From Mycobacterium bohemicum DSM 44277 (GTDB lineage Bacteria > Actinomycetota > Actinomycetes > Mycobacteriales > Mycobacteriaceae): a stretch of 64,000 nucleotides of DNA. Shown here piece after piece: positions 18,782-29,588 of this stretch (positions are counted from its first letter, which is position 1; the number at the start of each line of letters is the position of its first letter). The stretch covers positions 340,324-404,323 of the forward strand of contig NZ_CSTD01000003.1 in assembly GCF_001053185.1 (NCBI RefSeq), read 5' to 3'. Position numbers and translations under genes: made by a program. A model generated the notes under the pieces. It was not told the DNA's origin and did not search any database. It saw only the letters and a program-made list of their open reading frames with translations.

Positions 18782-19566
18782 CGGCGCGAGCTGCCGGCGG
18801 GTCGGTGTCACGACCGAACGAGTACGCCGACGTCCCGGACATGTTCCGTGAATTGGCCGCCGCGGCGGCCGATTCGATGGAGTTCCAGCGCCAACGGGAC
18901 AAGATCGTGGAGCGCTGCCTGCCGCTCGCCGACCACATCGCCCGCCGGTTCGAGGGTCGCGGGGAACCCCGCGACGACCTGGTCCAGGTGGCGCGGGTCG
19001 GGCTGGTCAACGCGGTGATCCGGTTCGACGTGGAGGCCGGCACGGACTTCGTGTCGTTCGCGGTGCCCACGATCATGGGCGAGGTCCGCCGCCACTTCCG
19101 CGACAACAGCTGGTCGGTCAAGGTGCCGCGGCGACTCAAGGAGCTGCACCTGCGGCTCGGCACGGCCACCGCGGAGCTGTCGCAACGGCTGGGCCGGGCG
19201 CCGACGGCCACCGAACTCGCCGCGGAACTCGGCATGGACCGCGCCGAGGTCGTCGAGGGCCTGGTGGCGGGCAGCTCCTACAACACCCTGTCCATCGACA
19301 GCGGGGGCGGCGGCGACGACGACGAGGCGCGCGCGATCGCCGACACCCTGGGCGACGTCGACACCGGGCTGGACCAGATCGAGGACCGCGAGGCGCTGCG
19401 CCCGATGCTCGACGCGCTACCCGAGCGGGAACGAACGGTGCTGGTGCTCAGGTTCTTCGAGTCGATGACCCAGACGCAGATCGCCGAGCGGGTCGGCATC
19501 TCCCAGATGCACGTCTCCCGGCTGCTGGCCAAGTCCCTGGCGCGGCTGCGCGACCAGCTGGAGTAG
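18778..19566 (+). CDS. sigF: Alternative sigma factor SigF
   Basis: A 262-residue sigma-B-type factor. GTG 18778, overlapping the rsbW stop, gives the conserved SigF N-terminus (TARAAGGS). Region 2 holds FVSFAVPTIMGEVRRHFRDN (-10 recognition and core binding), region 3 LKELHLRLGTATAELS, and region 4 the -35 helix-turn-helix MTQTQIAERVGISQMHVSRL. SigF controls stationary-phase, stress and cell-envelope genes in mycobacteria. Control is by RsbW upstream and by STAS proteins such as the one encoded just downstream in the opposite orientation. Confidence 0.95.
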   Translation: MTARAAGGSVSRPNEYADVPDMFRELAAAAADSMEFQRQRDKIVERCLPLADHIARRFEGRGEPRDDLVQVARVGLVNAVIRFDVEAGTDFVSFAVPTIMGEVRRHFRDNSWSVKVPRRLKELHLRLGTATAELSQRLGRAPTATELAAELGMDRAEVVEGLVAGSSYNTLSIDSGGGGDDDEARAIADTLGDVDTGLDQIEDREALRPMLDALPERERTVLVLRFFESMTQTQIAERVGISQMHVSRLLAKSLARLRDQLE

Positions 19567-19570
19567 GGGT

Positions 19571-19957
19571 TCAGGCGGCCCCGCGCTCGGGGGGATCGGC
19601 CGGCACCAGCGGTTCGCGCAGCGGCGTGGTCACGGGCAGGGTGTCGTCGGGGTCGCAGATGCGCAGCAGCCTCGACACCGCCGTGCTGGACACCATGGCC
19701 CAGTCGATTCCTGCTCCCGAGCACATCACGTTGATCCGGTGCAGCGCCGAAAAGCCCGCGGTGCCAATGAAATCCAGCCCCCGCAGGTCAAGGATCACGC
19801 GGCGGGAGCGGCCGAGGCTGTGCTGGACGTAGGCCGCCAGCTCGTCGGCGTTGGCCGCGTCGAGTTCACCGTCGACGGTGATGACCGTGCCCGACGGTTC
19901 CCAGCGCGCGTTGAACCGGGTGGTGCGGCAATTTTGCCAGGGTTGCGCCACAAGCAT
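19571..19957 (-). CDS. STAS-domain anti-anti-sigma factor-like protein
   Basis: A 128-residue STAS protein with GTVITVDGELDAANADEL and VILDLRGLDFIGTAGFSAL. In SpoIIAA-type proteins the last motif reads D-S-S-G and its second Ser is phosphorylated by the anti-sigma kinase. Here the position reads G-T-A-G (Thr66-Ala67), so the usual phospho-acceptor Ser is replaced by Ala. The protein may bind an anti-sigma factor without phospho-control, or be tuned by redox or ligand as proposed for some mycobacterial STAS proteins. It ends 5 bases from the sigF stop (convergent), which makes RsbW a candidate partner. A start 5 codons upstream (19972) is also possible. Confidence 0.8.
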   Translation of the reverse strand: MLVAQPWQNCRTTRFNARWEPSGTVITVDGELDAANADELAAYVQHSLGRSRRVILDLRGLDFIGTAGFSALHRINVMCSGAGIDWAMVSSTAVSRLLRICDPDDTLPVTTPLREPLVPADPPERGAA

Positions 19958-20146
19958 GCTTGACTCCCTCATGTGAGGAGGATGTGCTGTGGATGACGTC
20001 GGGTCTGTCGGGCGCCGTTAGCGCTACTGGGAGGGGAGGGGTTCACCTTCCCGACAAATCCGTGACGTGATCCGGTGTGGCTGTGAACTCAACCTGCCAA
20101 GAACCCTACTCGCGTCGGAGAGGACCCGACAACCGATCACGCGGGT

Positions 20147-21985
<1,839 letters not shown>

Positions 21986-22060
21986 TTACAAGTCTTGTCC
22001 GGGGAAGTTTATGCGCCGCGCCGCGCGGGCCGTTAACCGCCTCTCCCATCCCCTTTGAGG

Positions 22061-22480
22061 TCACGACATTTCGCGCACTCGCCGCTTGATGCGGGCCAGC
22101 ATGGCCGACATGCCGCGCAGCCGCAGCGGGCTGATCAACGCGGCCAGCCCCAGCTCGGTGTAGAAGTCCTCGGGCACCGCCAGGATGTCGGCGGCGGGCT
22201 GGCCGTCGAGGCCGGCGGCCAGGATCGAGGCGAAACCTCGGGTGGTGGGCGCCTCGGCCGGGGCGCTGAAGTAGAGCCGCACGCGGTCGGGATCGCCGGC
22301 GTCGACGTGGAGGAACAGCGGCGTCTGGCACTCCGGCACCGGCTCCATCGCCGCCTGGGCGAGGTCGGGCGGAAGCGCCGGGAGGTCGTCGGCGAACTCC
22401 AGCAGCAGCCTCAGCTTGTCCTGGCCCTGCACCTCGGCGAACTCGGACACCACCTCGGCCAGTGGCACGGGCATGGTCAT
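22061..22480 (-). CDS. SufE-family sulphur-acceptor protein
   Basis: A 139-residue SufE-like protein. The conserved cysteine lies in PECQTPLFL (Cys51), the persulphide acceptor. SARRGF-like sequence is replaced by TTRGFASI, as in actinobacterial members. SufE relays sulphur from a cysteine desulphurase to the Fe-S assembly scaffold. It overlaps the sseA stop by 4 bases (ATGA), suggesting joint translation with the sulphurtransferase SseA. Matches Rv3284. Confidence 0.88.
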   Translation of the reverse strand: MTMPVPLAEVVSEFAEVQGQDKLRLLLEFADDLPALPPDLAQAAMEPVPECQTPLFLHVDAGDPDRVRLYFSAPAEAPTTRGFASILAAGLDGQPAADILAVPEDFYTELGLAALISPLRLRGMSAMLARIKRRVREMS

Positions 22481-23370
22481 CGGGCGGGCACGGCTCCGGG
22501 TTCTTCACCGCCGACGATCGGCACCCGCACGGTGTTGCCCCACTCGGTCCAGGACCCGTCGTAGTTGCGCACCCCGGGCTTGCCCAGCAGGTGGGTCAGC
22601 ACGAACCAGGTGTGGCTGGACCGCTCGCCGATGCGGCAGTACACGACGGTCTTGTCGTCCGGGTCGAGGAAGCCGTAGAGCTCCTCCAGTTCGGCGCGGC
22701 TGCGGAACCGCCCCGACTCGTCGACCGCCCTGCTCCAGGGGATCGACCGGGCGGTCGGGATGTGGCCGCCGCGCAGCACACCCTCCTCCGGGTACTCGGG
22801 CATGTGGGTGCGCTTGCCGGTGTACTCGTCGGGCGAGCGTACGTCGATCAGCGGCTGGCTGCCCAGGATGGCCAGCACGTCGTCCTTGAACGCGCGGATG
22901 GGCTCGTCGTTGCGGGCGACGACGGGGTAGCCGGTGCCGGTCTTGGTGGGGACGTCCAGGGTGGTGTCGCGGCGCTCGGCCATCCACAGGTCGCGCCCGC
23001 CGTTGAGCAGCCGCACGTCCGGGTGGCCGAACAGGCTGAAGACCCACAGCGCGTACGCGGCCCACCAGTTGCTCTTGTCCCCGTAGATGACCACGGTGTC
23101 GTCGCGGGCAATGCCCTTGCGGTTCATCAGGTCTGCGAACTGCTCGCCATTGATGTAGTCGCGCACCCGCGGGTCGTTGAGGTCGGTGTGCCAGTCGACC
23201 TTGACCGCGCCCGGGATGTGCCCGACGTCGTAGAGCAGGACGTCCTCGTCGGACTCGACGATCGCCAGGCCGGGGGCGCCCATGTTGGCCGACAGCCAGT
23301 CGGCGGTCACCAGCCGTTCGGGGTGGGCGTAGTCCAGGAGCGAGGGGTCGGGGTCCGGGGGTAGTGGCAC
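22477..23370 (-). CDS. sseA: SseA thiosulphate sulphurtransferase (rhodanese)
   Basis: A 297-residue two-domain rhodanese. The N-terminal inactive domain (about 20-140) contains [17 protein letters not shown]; the C-terminal active domain ends in the catalytic loop YCRIGERS with Cys245. GTG 23370 gives exactly the M. tuberculosis SseA length; an upstream start at 23430 would add an unconserved tail. It transfers sulphane sulphur. Downstream sufE overlaps it by 4 bases, so the two probably act in one sulphur-trafficking step. Confidence 0.92.
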   Translation of the reverse strand: MPLPPDPDPSLLDYAHPERLVTADWLSANMGAPGLAIVESDEDVLLYDVGHIPGAVKVDWHTDLNDPRVRDYINGEQFADLMNRKGIARDDTVVIYGDKSNWWAAYALWVFSLFGHPDVRLLNGGRDLWMAERRDTTLDVPTKTGTGYPVVARNDEPIRAFKDDVLAILGSQPLIDVRSPDEYTGKRTHMPEYPEEGVLRGGHIPTARSIPWSRAVDESGRFRSRAELEELYGFLDPDDKTVVYCRIGERSSHTWFVLTHLLGKPGVRNYDGSWTEWGNTVRVPIVGGEEPGAVPAR

Positions 23371-23428
23371 GGGGTCGAGCCTACCCGGCAGGCCAATGAG
23401 CGGGGCGAGCCCGTCACGACACCGCGAC

Positions 23429-23477
23429 ACATAAACGTCTGCGACGACACGCCGAACGGCGTCGCAGCGGTTTATGT
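23429..23477. repeat. Long interrupted palindrome in the maf-sseA gap
   Basis: ACATAAAC at 23429-23436 pairs with GTTTATGT at 23470-23477. Inside these, CTGCGACG (23439-23446) pairs with CGTCGCAG (23460-23467). Only a 2-base mismatch separates the two stems and the loop is ~13 bases. It can form a ~21-bp stem in RNA. There is no U-tract, so it is not a classic intrinsic terminator; it may be a REP-like element or an mRNA stabiliser between maf and sseA. Confidence 0.6.
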
Positions 23478-23485
23478 TTCGCGCG

Positions 23486-24127
23486 TCAGTCGCCGGCGTT
23501 CGACGCCCACAGCGCGGCCACCGACAGCCCGGCCCGCGCCAGCATCCCCCGCAGCAGGGGCAGGCTCACCCCGATGACGTTGGACGGGTCACCCTCGATC
23601 CCGTCGACGAACCACCCGCCCAGGCCGTCCAGGGTGAATCCGCCCGCCACCCCCAGCGGCTCGCCCTGCGCGACGTACGCGCCCAGGTCCGCGTCCGCGG
23701 GCGCGGCGAAATGCACCGTGGTGCAGGCGGATTCGACGCCGCGGTGGGTGATGGCCCCGGCGGCCACGCGCAGCAGGCAGTGCCCGGTGTGCAGCCGCCC
23801 GGACCGCCCGCCCATCAAGCGCCACTGGCTCACGGCAGCCTCGGCCGAACCCGGTTTGCCGCACAGCAGCCCGTCGATCGACAGCATCGAATCACAGCCC
23901 ACGACAACGCAATCCGACGCGACGGCGCCGCTCAGTCCGGCGGCCACCCGCTCGGCTTTGGCCTCGGCCAGGGCGCACACCACGTCGTCCGGCGCGGCGG
24001 CCGGCCCGAGGCCGGCGACGATCGCGTCCTCGTCGACGCCGGACACCCTGACCAGCGGGTCGACGCCGGCGTGGCGCAGGACCTTGAGCCGCCCCGCCGA
24101 CGCCGACGCCAGCACCACCCGGGTCAC
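23486..24127 (-). CDS. Maf-like nucleotide pyrophosphatase
   Basis: A 213-residue Maf/HAM1-fold protein: [16 protein letters not shown] at the start (the S-x-S-x-R motif), [10 protein letters not shown] and GKPGSAEAA. Maf proteins hydrolyse modified or canonical nucleoside triphosphates to monophosphates and are linked to septum control. It overlaps accE5 by 4 bases and is widely kept in this accD5-accE5-maf order (Rv3282). Complete at both ends. Confidence 0.88.
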   Translation of the reverse strand: MTRVVLASASAGRLKVLRHAGVDPLVRVSGVDEDAIVAGLGPAAAPDDVVCALAEAKAERVAAGLSGAVASDCVVVGCDSMLSIDGLLCGKPGSAEAAVSQWRLMGGRSGRLHTGHCLLRVAAGAITHRGVESACTTVHFAAPADADLGAYVAQGEPLGVAGGFTLDGLGGWFVDGIEGDPSNVIGVSLPLLRGMLARAGLSVAALWASNAGD

Positions 24128-24447
24128 TGCTTCAAGTGCTGCATCTGTTGCAGGGTCAGCCGCTGGTAGTTGGACATCGCGAACCGCAGCCGGTCGAACG
24201 GCAGTCCCCAGCGGGTGCGCTCGGGCGCGGGCGGTTCGGGCGCGCCGCCCGCGCTGCCCAGCACGACGACGAGCGCCGCCAGCTCCGCGTCGGTGGGGTT
24301 GCCCCGAAGGATCTGGATGCGCGGCTCGTGGTGCGCGGGTTCGGTTGCCGCGGTGGCATTTTCGCCGGCCATGGCGTCTCGACTCACTGCTCGATTGTTC
24401 GTCTCACTCCCGTCGCTCACTGCGCTCGCTCCGCTCGTTCGACTCAC
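24124..24447 (-). CDS. accE5: AccE5, acyl-CoA carboxylase epsilon subunit
   Basis: A 107-residue small subunit. The conserved part is the last ~65 residues: [19 protein letters not shown], then a Pro-rich stretch, then [18 protein letters not shown]. AccE5 binds and activates the AccA3-AccD5 complex. GTG 24447 overlaps the accD5 stop (GTGA), indicating coupling; an internal ATG at 24372 would remove a low-complexity N-terminus. That N-terminus is encoded by a GAGCG-rich stretch resembling a mycobacterial intergenic repeat and has no conserved sequence. Confidence 0.85.
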   Translation of the reverse strand: MSRTSGASAVSDGSETNNRAVSRDAMAGENATAATEPAHHEPRIQILRGNPTDAELAALVVVLGSAGGAPEPPAPERTRWGLPFDRLRFAMSNYQRLTLQQMQHLKQ

Positions 24448-26084
24448 AGCGGGATGTTCCCGTGCTTCTTGGGGGGCAGGTGGGAGACCTTGCGTTCCAG
24501 CAGGCGCAGCGCGGTGGCGATGTAGCCGCGGGTGTGTGACGGGGGGATGACGGCGTCGACGTAGCCGCGCTCGGCGGCGACGTAGGGGTTGACCAGGGTG
24601 TCCTCGTACTCCTGCTGCAGCTGCAGGCGAAGCGTGTCGACGTCCTCGCCGGCCTCGGCCGCCTCCTTGAGCTTCTGCCGATAGACGAAGCCGACGGCGC
24701 CCGAGGCGCCCATCACCGCGATCTGGGCGGTCGGCCAGGCCAGGTTGACGTCGCAGCCCATGTCCTTGGAACCCATGACGCAGTACGCGCCGCCGTAAGC
24801 CTTGCGGGTGATGACGGTGATCTTCGGGACGGTGGCCTCGCCGTAGGCGTACAGCAGCTTGGCGCCGCGGCGGATGATGCCGTTGTACTCCTGGCCGGTG
24901 CCGGGCAGGAAGCCCGGCACGTCGACGAGCATCACGATCGGGATGTTGAAGCAGTCGCAGGTCCGCACGAAGCGGGCGGCCTTCTCCGAGGCGTTGATGT
25001 CCAGGCAGCCGGCGAACTGGGTGGGCTGGTTGGCGACGATGCCGACCGGGCGGCCGTCGATGCGGCCGAACCCGACCACGATGTTCTGGGCGTAGCCGTT
25101 CTGGATCTCGAGGAACTCGTCGTCGTCGAGGATGCGGGTGATCACCTCGTGCATGTCATAGGGCTGGTTGGGCGAATCGGGGATCAGCGTGTCCAGCTCG
25201 ATGTCCTCGGCGGTGAGGTTGTCCTCGATCGGGCCCTCGGGTGCGGGCTCGGCGTAGCGCGGCGGGTCGGTGGCGTTGTTGGGCGGCAGGTAGCTCAGCA
25301 GGTCGCGCACCCATTCGAACGCGTCCTGCTCGCCGGAGGCGACGTAGTGCAACGTCCCCGACTTCGCCATGTGGGTGTGGGCCCCGCCGAGCTCCTCCAT
25401 GGTGACGTCCTCGCCGGTGACGGTCTTGATCACGTCGGGACCGGTGATGAACATCTGGCTGGTCTGGTCGACCATGATCACGAAGTCGGTCAGCGCGGGG
25501 GAGTAGACGTGCCCGCCGGCGGCGGCGCCCATGATCAGCGAGATCTGCGGGATGACGCCGGAGGCCAGGATGTTGTTGCGGAAGATCCGGCTGTAGAGGC
25601 CGAGCGAGACGACGCCCTCCTGGATGCGCGCGCCGGCGCCGTCGTTGATGCCGATGAGCGGGCGGCCCGTCTTGATCGCCAGCTCCTGGACCTTGACGAT
25701 CTTCTCGCCGTACACCTCGCCGAGGCTGCCGCCGAACACCGTGGCGTCCTGGCTGAAGATGCACACGTCGCGGCCGTCGATGGTGCCGTAGCCGGTGACC
25801 ACGCCGTCGCCCAGCGGCCGGTTGGCCTCCAGGCCGAAGTTCGAGCTGCGGTGCCGGGCCAGGGCGTCGAGCTCGACGAACGAGTCCTCGTCCAGCAGCG
25901 CGTAGATGCGCTCGCGAGCGGTGAGTTTGCCCTTGGCGTGCACCTTCTCGACGGCGGCCTCGCCGACCGGATGCAGCGACTCCTCCCGCCGCTTGTGCAG
26001 CTCCGCCAGCTTGCCTGCGGTGGTGTGGATGTCGACGGTGTGCTCGGCAGCGGGCTCCGCCGTGTGGTCGGTAACGCTTGTCAT
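24444..26084 (-). CDS. accD5: AccD5, propionyl-CoA carboxylase beta subunit
   Basis: A 546-residue carboxyltransferase. The N-half contains [19 protein letters not shown] and the glycine oxyanion hole [13 protein letters not shown]; the C-half contains [11 protein letters not shown] and [10 protein letters not shown] with the second oxyanion hole. It transfers CO2 from biotinylated AccA3 to propionyl-CoA (also acetyl-CoA), giving methylmalonyl-CoA for multimethyl-branched lipids. ATG 26084 matches the M. tuberculosis N-terminus MTSVTD. It heads the accD5-accE5-maf unit and diverges from birA. Confidence 0.96.
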   Translation of the reverse strand: MTSVTDHTAEPAAEHTVDIHTTAGKLAELHKRREESLHPVGEAAVEKVHAKGKLTARERIYALLDEDSFVELDALARHRSSNFGLEANRPLGDGVVTGYGTIDGRDVCIFSQDATVFGGSLGEVYGEKIVKVQELAIKTGRPLIGINDGAGARIQEGVVSLGLYSRIFRNNILASGVIPQISLIMGAAAGGHVYSPALTDFVIMVDQTSQMFITGPDVIKTVTGEDVTMEELGGAHTHMAKSGTLHYVASGEQDAFEWVRDLLSYLPPNNATDPPRYAEPAPEGPIEDNLTAEDIELDTLIPDSPNQPYDMHEVITRILDDDEFLEIQNGYAQNIVVGFGRIDGRPVGIVANQPTQFAGCLDINASEKAARFVRTCDCFNIPIVMLVDVPGFLPGTGQEYNGIIRRGAKLLYAYGEATVPKITVITRKAYGGAYCVMGSKDMGCDVNLAWPTAQIAVMGASGAVGFVYRQKLKEAAEAGEDVDTLRLQLQQEYEDTLVNPYVAAERGYVDAVIPPSHTRGYIATALRLLERKVSHLPPKKHGNIPL

Positions 26085-26143
26085 GGGAGTCAACAATATC
26101 CGCGTTATCGGCTGCCCCGACGGGGCCCCTTAGGCTGGGCTGG

Positions 26144-26496
26144 GTGATCGACTCGCCACCGCTGGACGAGGCCATGCTGCGCGCCGAGCTGATCGGGACC
26201 GGGCTGGGCTGGCGGCGGCTCGACGTCGTCGAACGAACCGGATCCACCAACGCCGACCTGCTGGCCCGGGCGGCCCAGGGGACCGACGTCGCCGGCTCGG
26301 TGCTGATCGCCGAGCACCAGACGCCGACTACCGGGCGCAAAGCCTGACGATCGGGAGCCGCGTGCGCGCCCACCTGCCCGGCGGCAAGGAGATCGTCGGG
26401 ACCGCGGGCGGCATCGACGAGCAGGGCAGGCTGCTGCTGGAGACGGGCGGCCAGACGCTCGTCGTCTCGGCCGGTGACGTCGTGCATCTGCGTTAG
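26144..26496 (+). pseudogene. birA: BirA biotin-protein ligase with internal deletion
   Basis: GTG 26144 opens BirA normally (LDVVERTGSTNADLL, then SVLIAEHQT at the edge of the biotin-binding site). At about 26318-26325 the sequence jumps. In another frame it continues with ADYRAQSLTIGSRVRAHLPG and ends in the C-terminal SH3-like domain (SAGDVVHLR, stop 26496). About 150-160 residues of the catalytic core are missing, including the GRGR-x-G loop that binds biotinyl-AMP. BirA is the only known biotin ligase and should be essential, so the deletion is very likely an assembly artefact. Position beside accD5 matches Rv3279c. Confidence 0.9.
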
Positions 26497-26510
26497 GAAA
26501 CGGTAGCTTC

Positions 26511-27035
26511 GTGCGGGTGAGCTACCCGGACAACGCCCTGGCCGCCGGCGAGCAGGTGGTCATCCACCGCCACCCGCACTGGAAGCGGCTGATCTGGCCG
26601 GTTCTGGTGCTGCTCGGCGCGACCGCGCTGGCGGCGTTCGGGTCCGGGTACGTCAACTCGACGCACTGGGAGCAGATGGCCAAGAACATCCTGCACGGCG
26701 CGATCTGGGGCATCTGGCTGGTGATCGTCGGCTGGCTGACGTTGTGGCCGTTCCTGTCGTGGCTGACCACCCACTTCGTCGTCACCAACCGGCGGGTGAT
26801 GTTCCGCCACGGAGTGCTCACCCGCAGCGGGATCGACATCCCGCTGGCGCGGATCAACAGCGTGGAGTTCCGCGACCGGCTGACCGAGCGGATGTTTCGC
26901 ACCGGGACGCTGATTATCGAGTCGGCGTCACAGGATCCGTTGGAGTTCTACGACATTCCGCGCCTGCGCGACGTGCACGCGCTGCTCTATCACGAGGTTT
27001 TCGACACGCTCGGTTCGGAGGAGTCGCCCAGCTGA
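26511..27035 (+). CDS. PH-domain (YdbS-like) membrane protein
   Basis: A 174-residue protein with two membrane helices (about 28-50 and 65-88) followed by a bacterial PH domain: VVTNRRVMFRHGVLTRSG, a typical bPH2 signature, then IPLARINSVEF. GTG 26511. Equivalent to Rv3278c in position. Bacterial PH domains are thought to act in membrane-associated assembly or stress responses; the partner is unknown. Its 3' end overlaps the convergent GtrA gene by 46 bases. Confidence 0.8.
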   Translation: MRVSYPDNALAAGEQVVIHRHPHWKRLIWPVLVLLGATALAAFGSGYVNSTHWEQMAKNILHGAIWGIWLVIVGWLTLWPFLSWLTTHFVVTNRRVMFRHGVLTRSGIDIPLARINSVEFRDRLTERMFRTGTLIIESASQDPLEFYDIPRLRDVHALLYHEVFDTLGSEESPS

Positions 27036-27664
27036 CCCAGCCGGGCGGCCCGGCGGTTGCGCCAGGACCGCAGCAGCGTGACGTTGCCGATGTCCAGGCC
27101 GCGCTCGATCTCGTCCTCGAAGACCTCGGCGATCCCGCCCGCGGTGAGCGCGGACTCCAGCGCCTTGTCGGGGTTGCGGGCGAACTCGTCGGGGAACACC
27201 CAGCGCCGGAACGCCCAGAACCGGAACGCCATCTGCAACAGGTTGCCGATGATGTAGGCCGAGATGAAGTCGGCGATGTTCTCCACGGTCAGCGACACCA
27301 TCGGCTCCCGCAGCTGCAGGACGTAGCTGGAGAACCACAGCGGCGCCATGGACAGCAGCACGCCCACGCCGCTGAACGCGAAGAACAGCAGCGCCTCGTG
27401 GTGGCGCTCGCGGCCGCCGCGGTCGCGGAAGCTCCACTCCCGGTTCAGCACGTAGGAGGCGATGACCGCGACGATGCCGGCGATCACCTTGGCGGTGACC
27501 GGCTTGGGCTCGAGGATCGTCAGCTTGAGCGTGTAGAAGATCGCGGAGTCGATGACGAACGTCGTGCCACCCACGATGGCGAACTTGATCAATTCGTGGT
27601 GCCGCAGCAGGTAGGGCTGAAGCGCGCTGGGCATGCGCGCGATCGCGGCTTCGGCTAAGGACAC
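26990..27664 (-). CDS. GtrA-family membrane protein
   Basis: A 224-residue protein with four membrane helices in the first ~150 residues: ELIKFAIVGGTTFVIDSAIFY is the typical GtrA start, and NREWSFRD and FWAFRRWVF are loop signatures. A hydrophilic C-terminal tail follows. GtrA proteins are small membrane proteins proposed to flip polyprenyl-linked sugars, and in mycobacteria act near arabinogalactan synthesis. Matches Rv3277. The tail-to-tail overlap with the PH gene is unusually long (46 bases). Confidence 0.85.
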   Translation of the reverse strand: MSLAEAAIARMPSALQPYLLRHHELIKFAIVGGTTFVIDSAIFYTLKLTILEPKPVTAKVIAGIVAVIASYVLNREWSFRDRGGRERHHEALLFFAFSGVGVLLSMAPLWFSSYVLQLREPMVSLTVENIADFISAYIIGNLLQMAFRFWAFRRWVFPDEFARNPDKALESALTAGGIAEVFEDEIERGLDIGNVTLLRSWRNRRAARLGQLGDSSEPSVSKTS

Positions 27665-27761
27665 AACACGTCAGTGTACGGACAGACGCACAACCGTACC
27701 TAACGATTCCGCGTCGGCGCCGGTCAACACGCCTGAACGCGGCGCCGCGCGCCGTGACACC

Positions 27762-28979
27762 ATGATGGCCGTGCCGAGTACACGCAGCCCACTGGTAGCG
27801 ATGGTCGGCGGTGGACAGCTCGCCCGGATGACCCACCAGGCCGCGATCGCGCTGGGTCAGACGCTGCGGGTGCTGGCCACCGCCCCCGACGAGTCCGCCG
27901 CGCAGGTCACGCCCGACGTGGTGATCGGCTCGCACACCGACCTGGAGGACCTGCGCCGGGTCGCCGCCGGCGCCACCGTCCTCACCTTCGACCACGAACA
28001 CGTGCCCGGCGAGCTGCTGGACAAGCTGGTCGCCGAGGGTGTCAACGTGGCGCCGCCGCCGGGCGCGCTGCTGCACGCGCAGGACAAGCTCGTCATGCGC
28101 CGGCGGCTGGAGGCGCTCGGCGCCGCGGTGCCCCGCTTCGCCGAGATCCGCAGCGTCGACGAACTCGATGGCTTCGCGCGGCGCATCGCCGGCCCGGTGG
28201 TGGTGAAAGCCGTCCGCGGCGGTTACGACGGGCGCGGGGTGCGGATGGCGCGTGACCCCGTGCACGCCCGCGAGATCGCGGCCGGGTTCCTCGCCGACGG
28301 GGTGCCGGTGATGGCCGAGGAACAGGTGCAACTCCGCCGCGAGCTGTCGGCGCTGGTGGCGCGGTCGCCGTTCGGGCAGGGCGCCGCCTGGCCGGTGGTC
28401 GAGACGGTGCAGCGCGACGGCATCTGCGTCCAGGTGATCGCCCCGGCCCCCGGCCTGCCCGGCGACGTGGCGTCGGCCGCGCAACGGCTGGCGTTGCGGC
28501 TGGCCGACGAGCTCGGCGTGGTGGGGGTGCTGGCGGTCGAGCTGTTCGAGAACACCGAGGGCGAGCTGCTGGTCAACGAGCTGGCGATGCGGCCGCACAA
28601 CTCCGGGCACTGGACCATGGACGGCTCGCGCACCAGCCAGTTCGAACAGCACCTGCGCGCGGTGCTCGACTACCCGCTGGGCGACACGGCCGCCCTCGCC
28701 CCGGTGACCGTGATGGCCAACGTGCTGGGGGCGCCGCATGAGCCCGCGATGACCACCGACGAGCGGCTGCACCACCTGTTCGCCCGGATGCCAGACGCGC
28801 GGGTCCACCTGTACGGCAAGGCCGAACGACCCGGCCGCAAAATCGGGCACGTGAACTTCCTGGGTGACGCGGGGGCCGCGGACCCCGCCGGGCTGGCCGC
28901 GCTGCGGGAACGCGCCGAGCTGGCGGCACACTGGTTGTCACGCGGGCAGTGGACGGACGGATGGGACCCGCATGGCTAG
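27762..28979 (+). CDS. purK: PurK, N5-carboxyaminoimidazole ribonucleotide synthase
   Basis: A 405-residue ATP-grasp enzyme that makes N5-CAIR from AIR, ATP and bicarbonate in purine synthesis. Motifs: [17 protein letters not shown] near the start, [23 protein letters not shown] for the ATP lid, [13 protein letters not shown] for the metal site. ATG 27762 gives the MMAVPS start seen in M. tuberculosis; GTG 27771 is possible. Its stop is embedded in a MIRU element that links it to purE. Confidence 0.94.
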   Translation: MMAVPSTRSPLVAMVGGGQLARMTHQAAIALGQTLRVLATAPDESAAQVTPDVVIGSHTDLEDLRRVAAGATVLTFDHEHVPGELLDKLVAEGVNVAPPPGALLHAQDKLVMRRRLEALGAAVPRFAEIRSVDELDGFARRIAGPVVVKAVRGGYDGRGVRMARDPVHAREIAAGFLADGVPVMAEEQVQLRRELSALVARSPFGQGAAWPVVETVQRDGICVQVIAPAPGLPGDVASAAQRLALRLADELGVVGVLAVELFENTEGELLVNELAMRPHNSGHWTMDGSRTSQFEQHLRAVLDYPLGDTAALAPVTVMANVLGAPHEPAMTTDERLHHLFARMPDARVHLYGKAERPGRKIGHVNFLGDAGAADPAGLAALRERAELAAHWLSRGQWTDGWDPHG

Positions 28980-29067
28980 CCGCGCCGGCGACGATGCAGA
29001 GGGGGCTCCCCCGGGCGCGGAGCGCCGAGGGGGAGGAAGCGATGAGGAGGAGCGGCGCAATGACTGA
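28972..29067 (+). repeat. MIRU-type interspersed repeat with small overlapping ORF between purK and purE
   Basis: The gap shows the hallmarks of a mycobacterial interspersed repetitive unit: a GACGATGCAGAG motif, then AAGCGATGAGGAGGAGCGGC just before the next start codon. A 31-codon ORF starts at ATG 28972, overlapping the purK stop, and ends at 29067, overlapping the purE start. This is the described MIRU habit of bridging two genes. The middle carries a GC-rich insertion with a self-complementary GGGGGCTCCCCC, which distinguishes this copy. The GAGGAGG (29045-29050 region) doubles as the purE ribosome-binding site. The peptide is Glu/Arg/Gly-rich and unlikely to have its own function. Confidence 0.75.
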
Positions 29068-29572
29068 GGCCAGGGTTGGCGTGATCATGGGCAGCGACAG
29101 CGACTGGTCGGTGATGTCCGACGCCGCCGCCGCGCTGGCCGAGTTCGACGTCCCGGCCGAGGTCCGGGTGGTCTCCGCGCATCGCACCCCGCAGGTCATG
29201 TTCGACTACGCCCGCACCGCGGCCGACCGCGGCCTCGAGGTCATCATCGCCGGCGCCGGGGGCGCGGCCCACCTGCCGGGGATGGTGGCGTCGGCGACGC
29301 CGCTGCCGGTGATCGGGGTGCCGGTGCCGCTGTCCCGGCTGGACGGCCTGGACTCGCTGCTGTCGATCGTGCAGATGCCCGCGGGGGTCCCGGTGGCCAC
29401 CGTGTCCATCGGCGGCGGGCGCAACGCCGGGCTGCTGGCCGTGCGCATCCTGGCGTCGTCGGACCCGCAGCTGCGGGCGCGCCTCGTGGCGTTCTCCGCC
29501 GAGCTGGCCGCCAGCGTGGCGGCCAAGGATGCGGCGCTGCGCGAGCTGCACGGTAAAGTTACCGGCGAGTAG
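29060..29572 (+). CDS. purE: PurE, N5-CAIR mutase (class I)
   Basis: A 170-residue enzyme converting N5-CAIR to CAIR. It has the class I signature GSDSDWSVM, the catalytic loop SAHRTP and the [11 protein letters not shown] loop. ATG 29060 follows GAGGAGG supplied by the MIRU element. It forms an octamer in known cases and works directly after PurK. fadE25 starts 16 bases downstream, so the three genes may be one transcript. Confidence 0.95.
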   Translation: MTEARVGVIMGSDSDWSVMSDAAAALAEFDVPAEVRVVSAHRTPQVMFDYARTAADRGLEVIIAGAGGAAHLPGMVASATPLPVIGVPVPLSRLDGLDSLLSIVQMPAGVPVATVSIGGGRNAGLLAVRILASSDPQLRARLVAFSAELAASVAAKDAALRELHGKVTGE

Positions 29573-29588
29573 CACGAGGAGGCTTGAG

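Noticed and set aside
23429..23477. Intrinsic terminator of maf
   Set aside because: The stem is followed by no U-rich run and the loop is large; kept only as a palindrome.
26928..28931. 667-codon minus-strand open frame over GtrA and purK
   Set aside because: It mixes antisense of purK with an alternative frame of the GtrA gene; no family signature.
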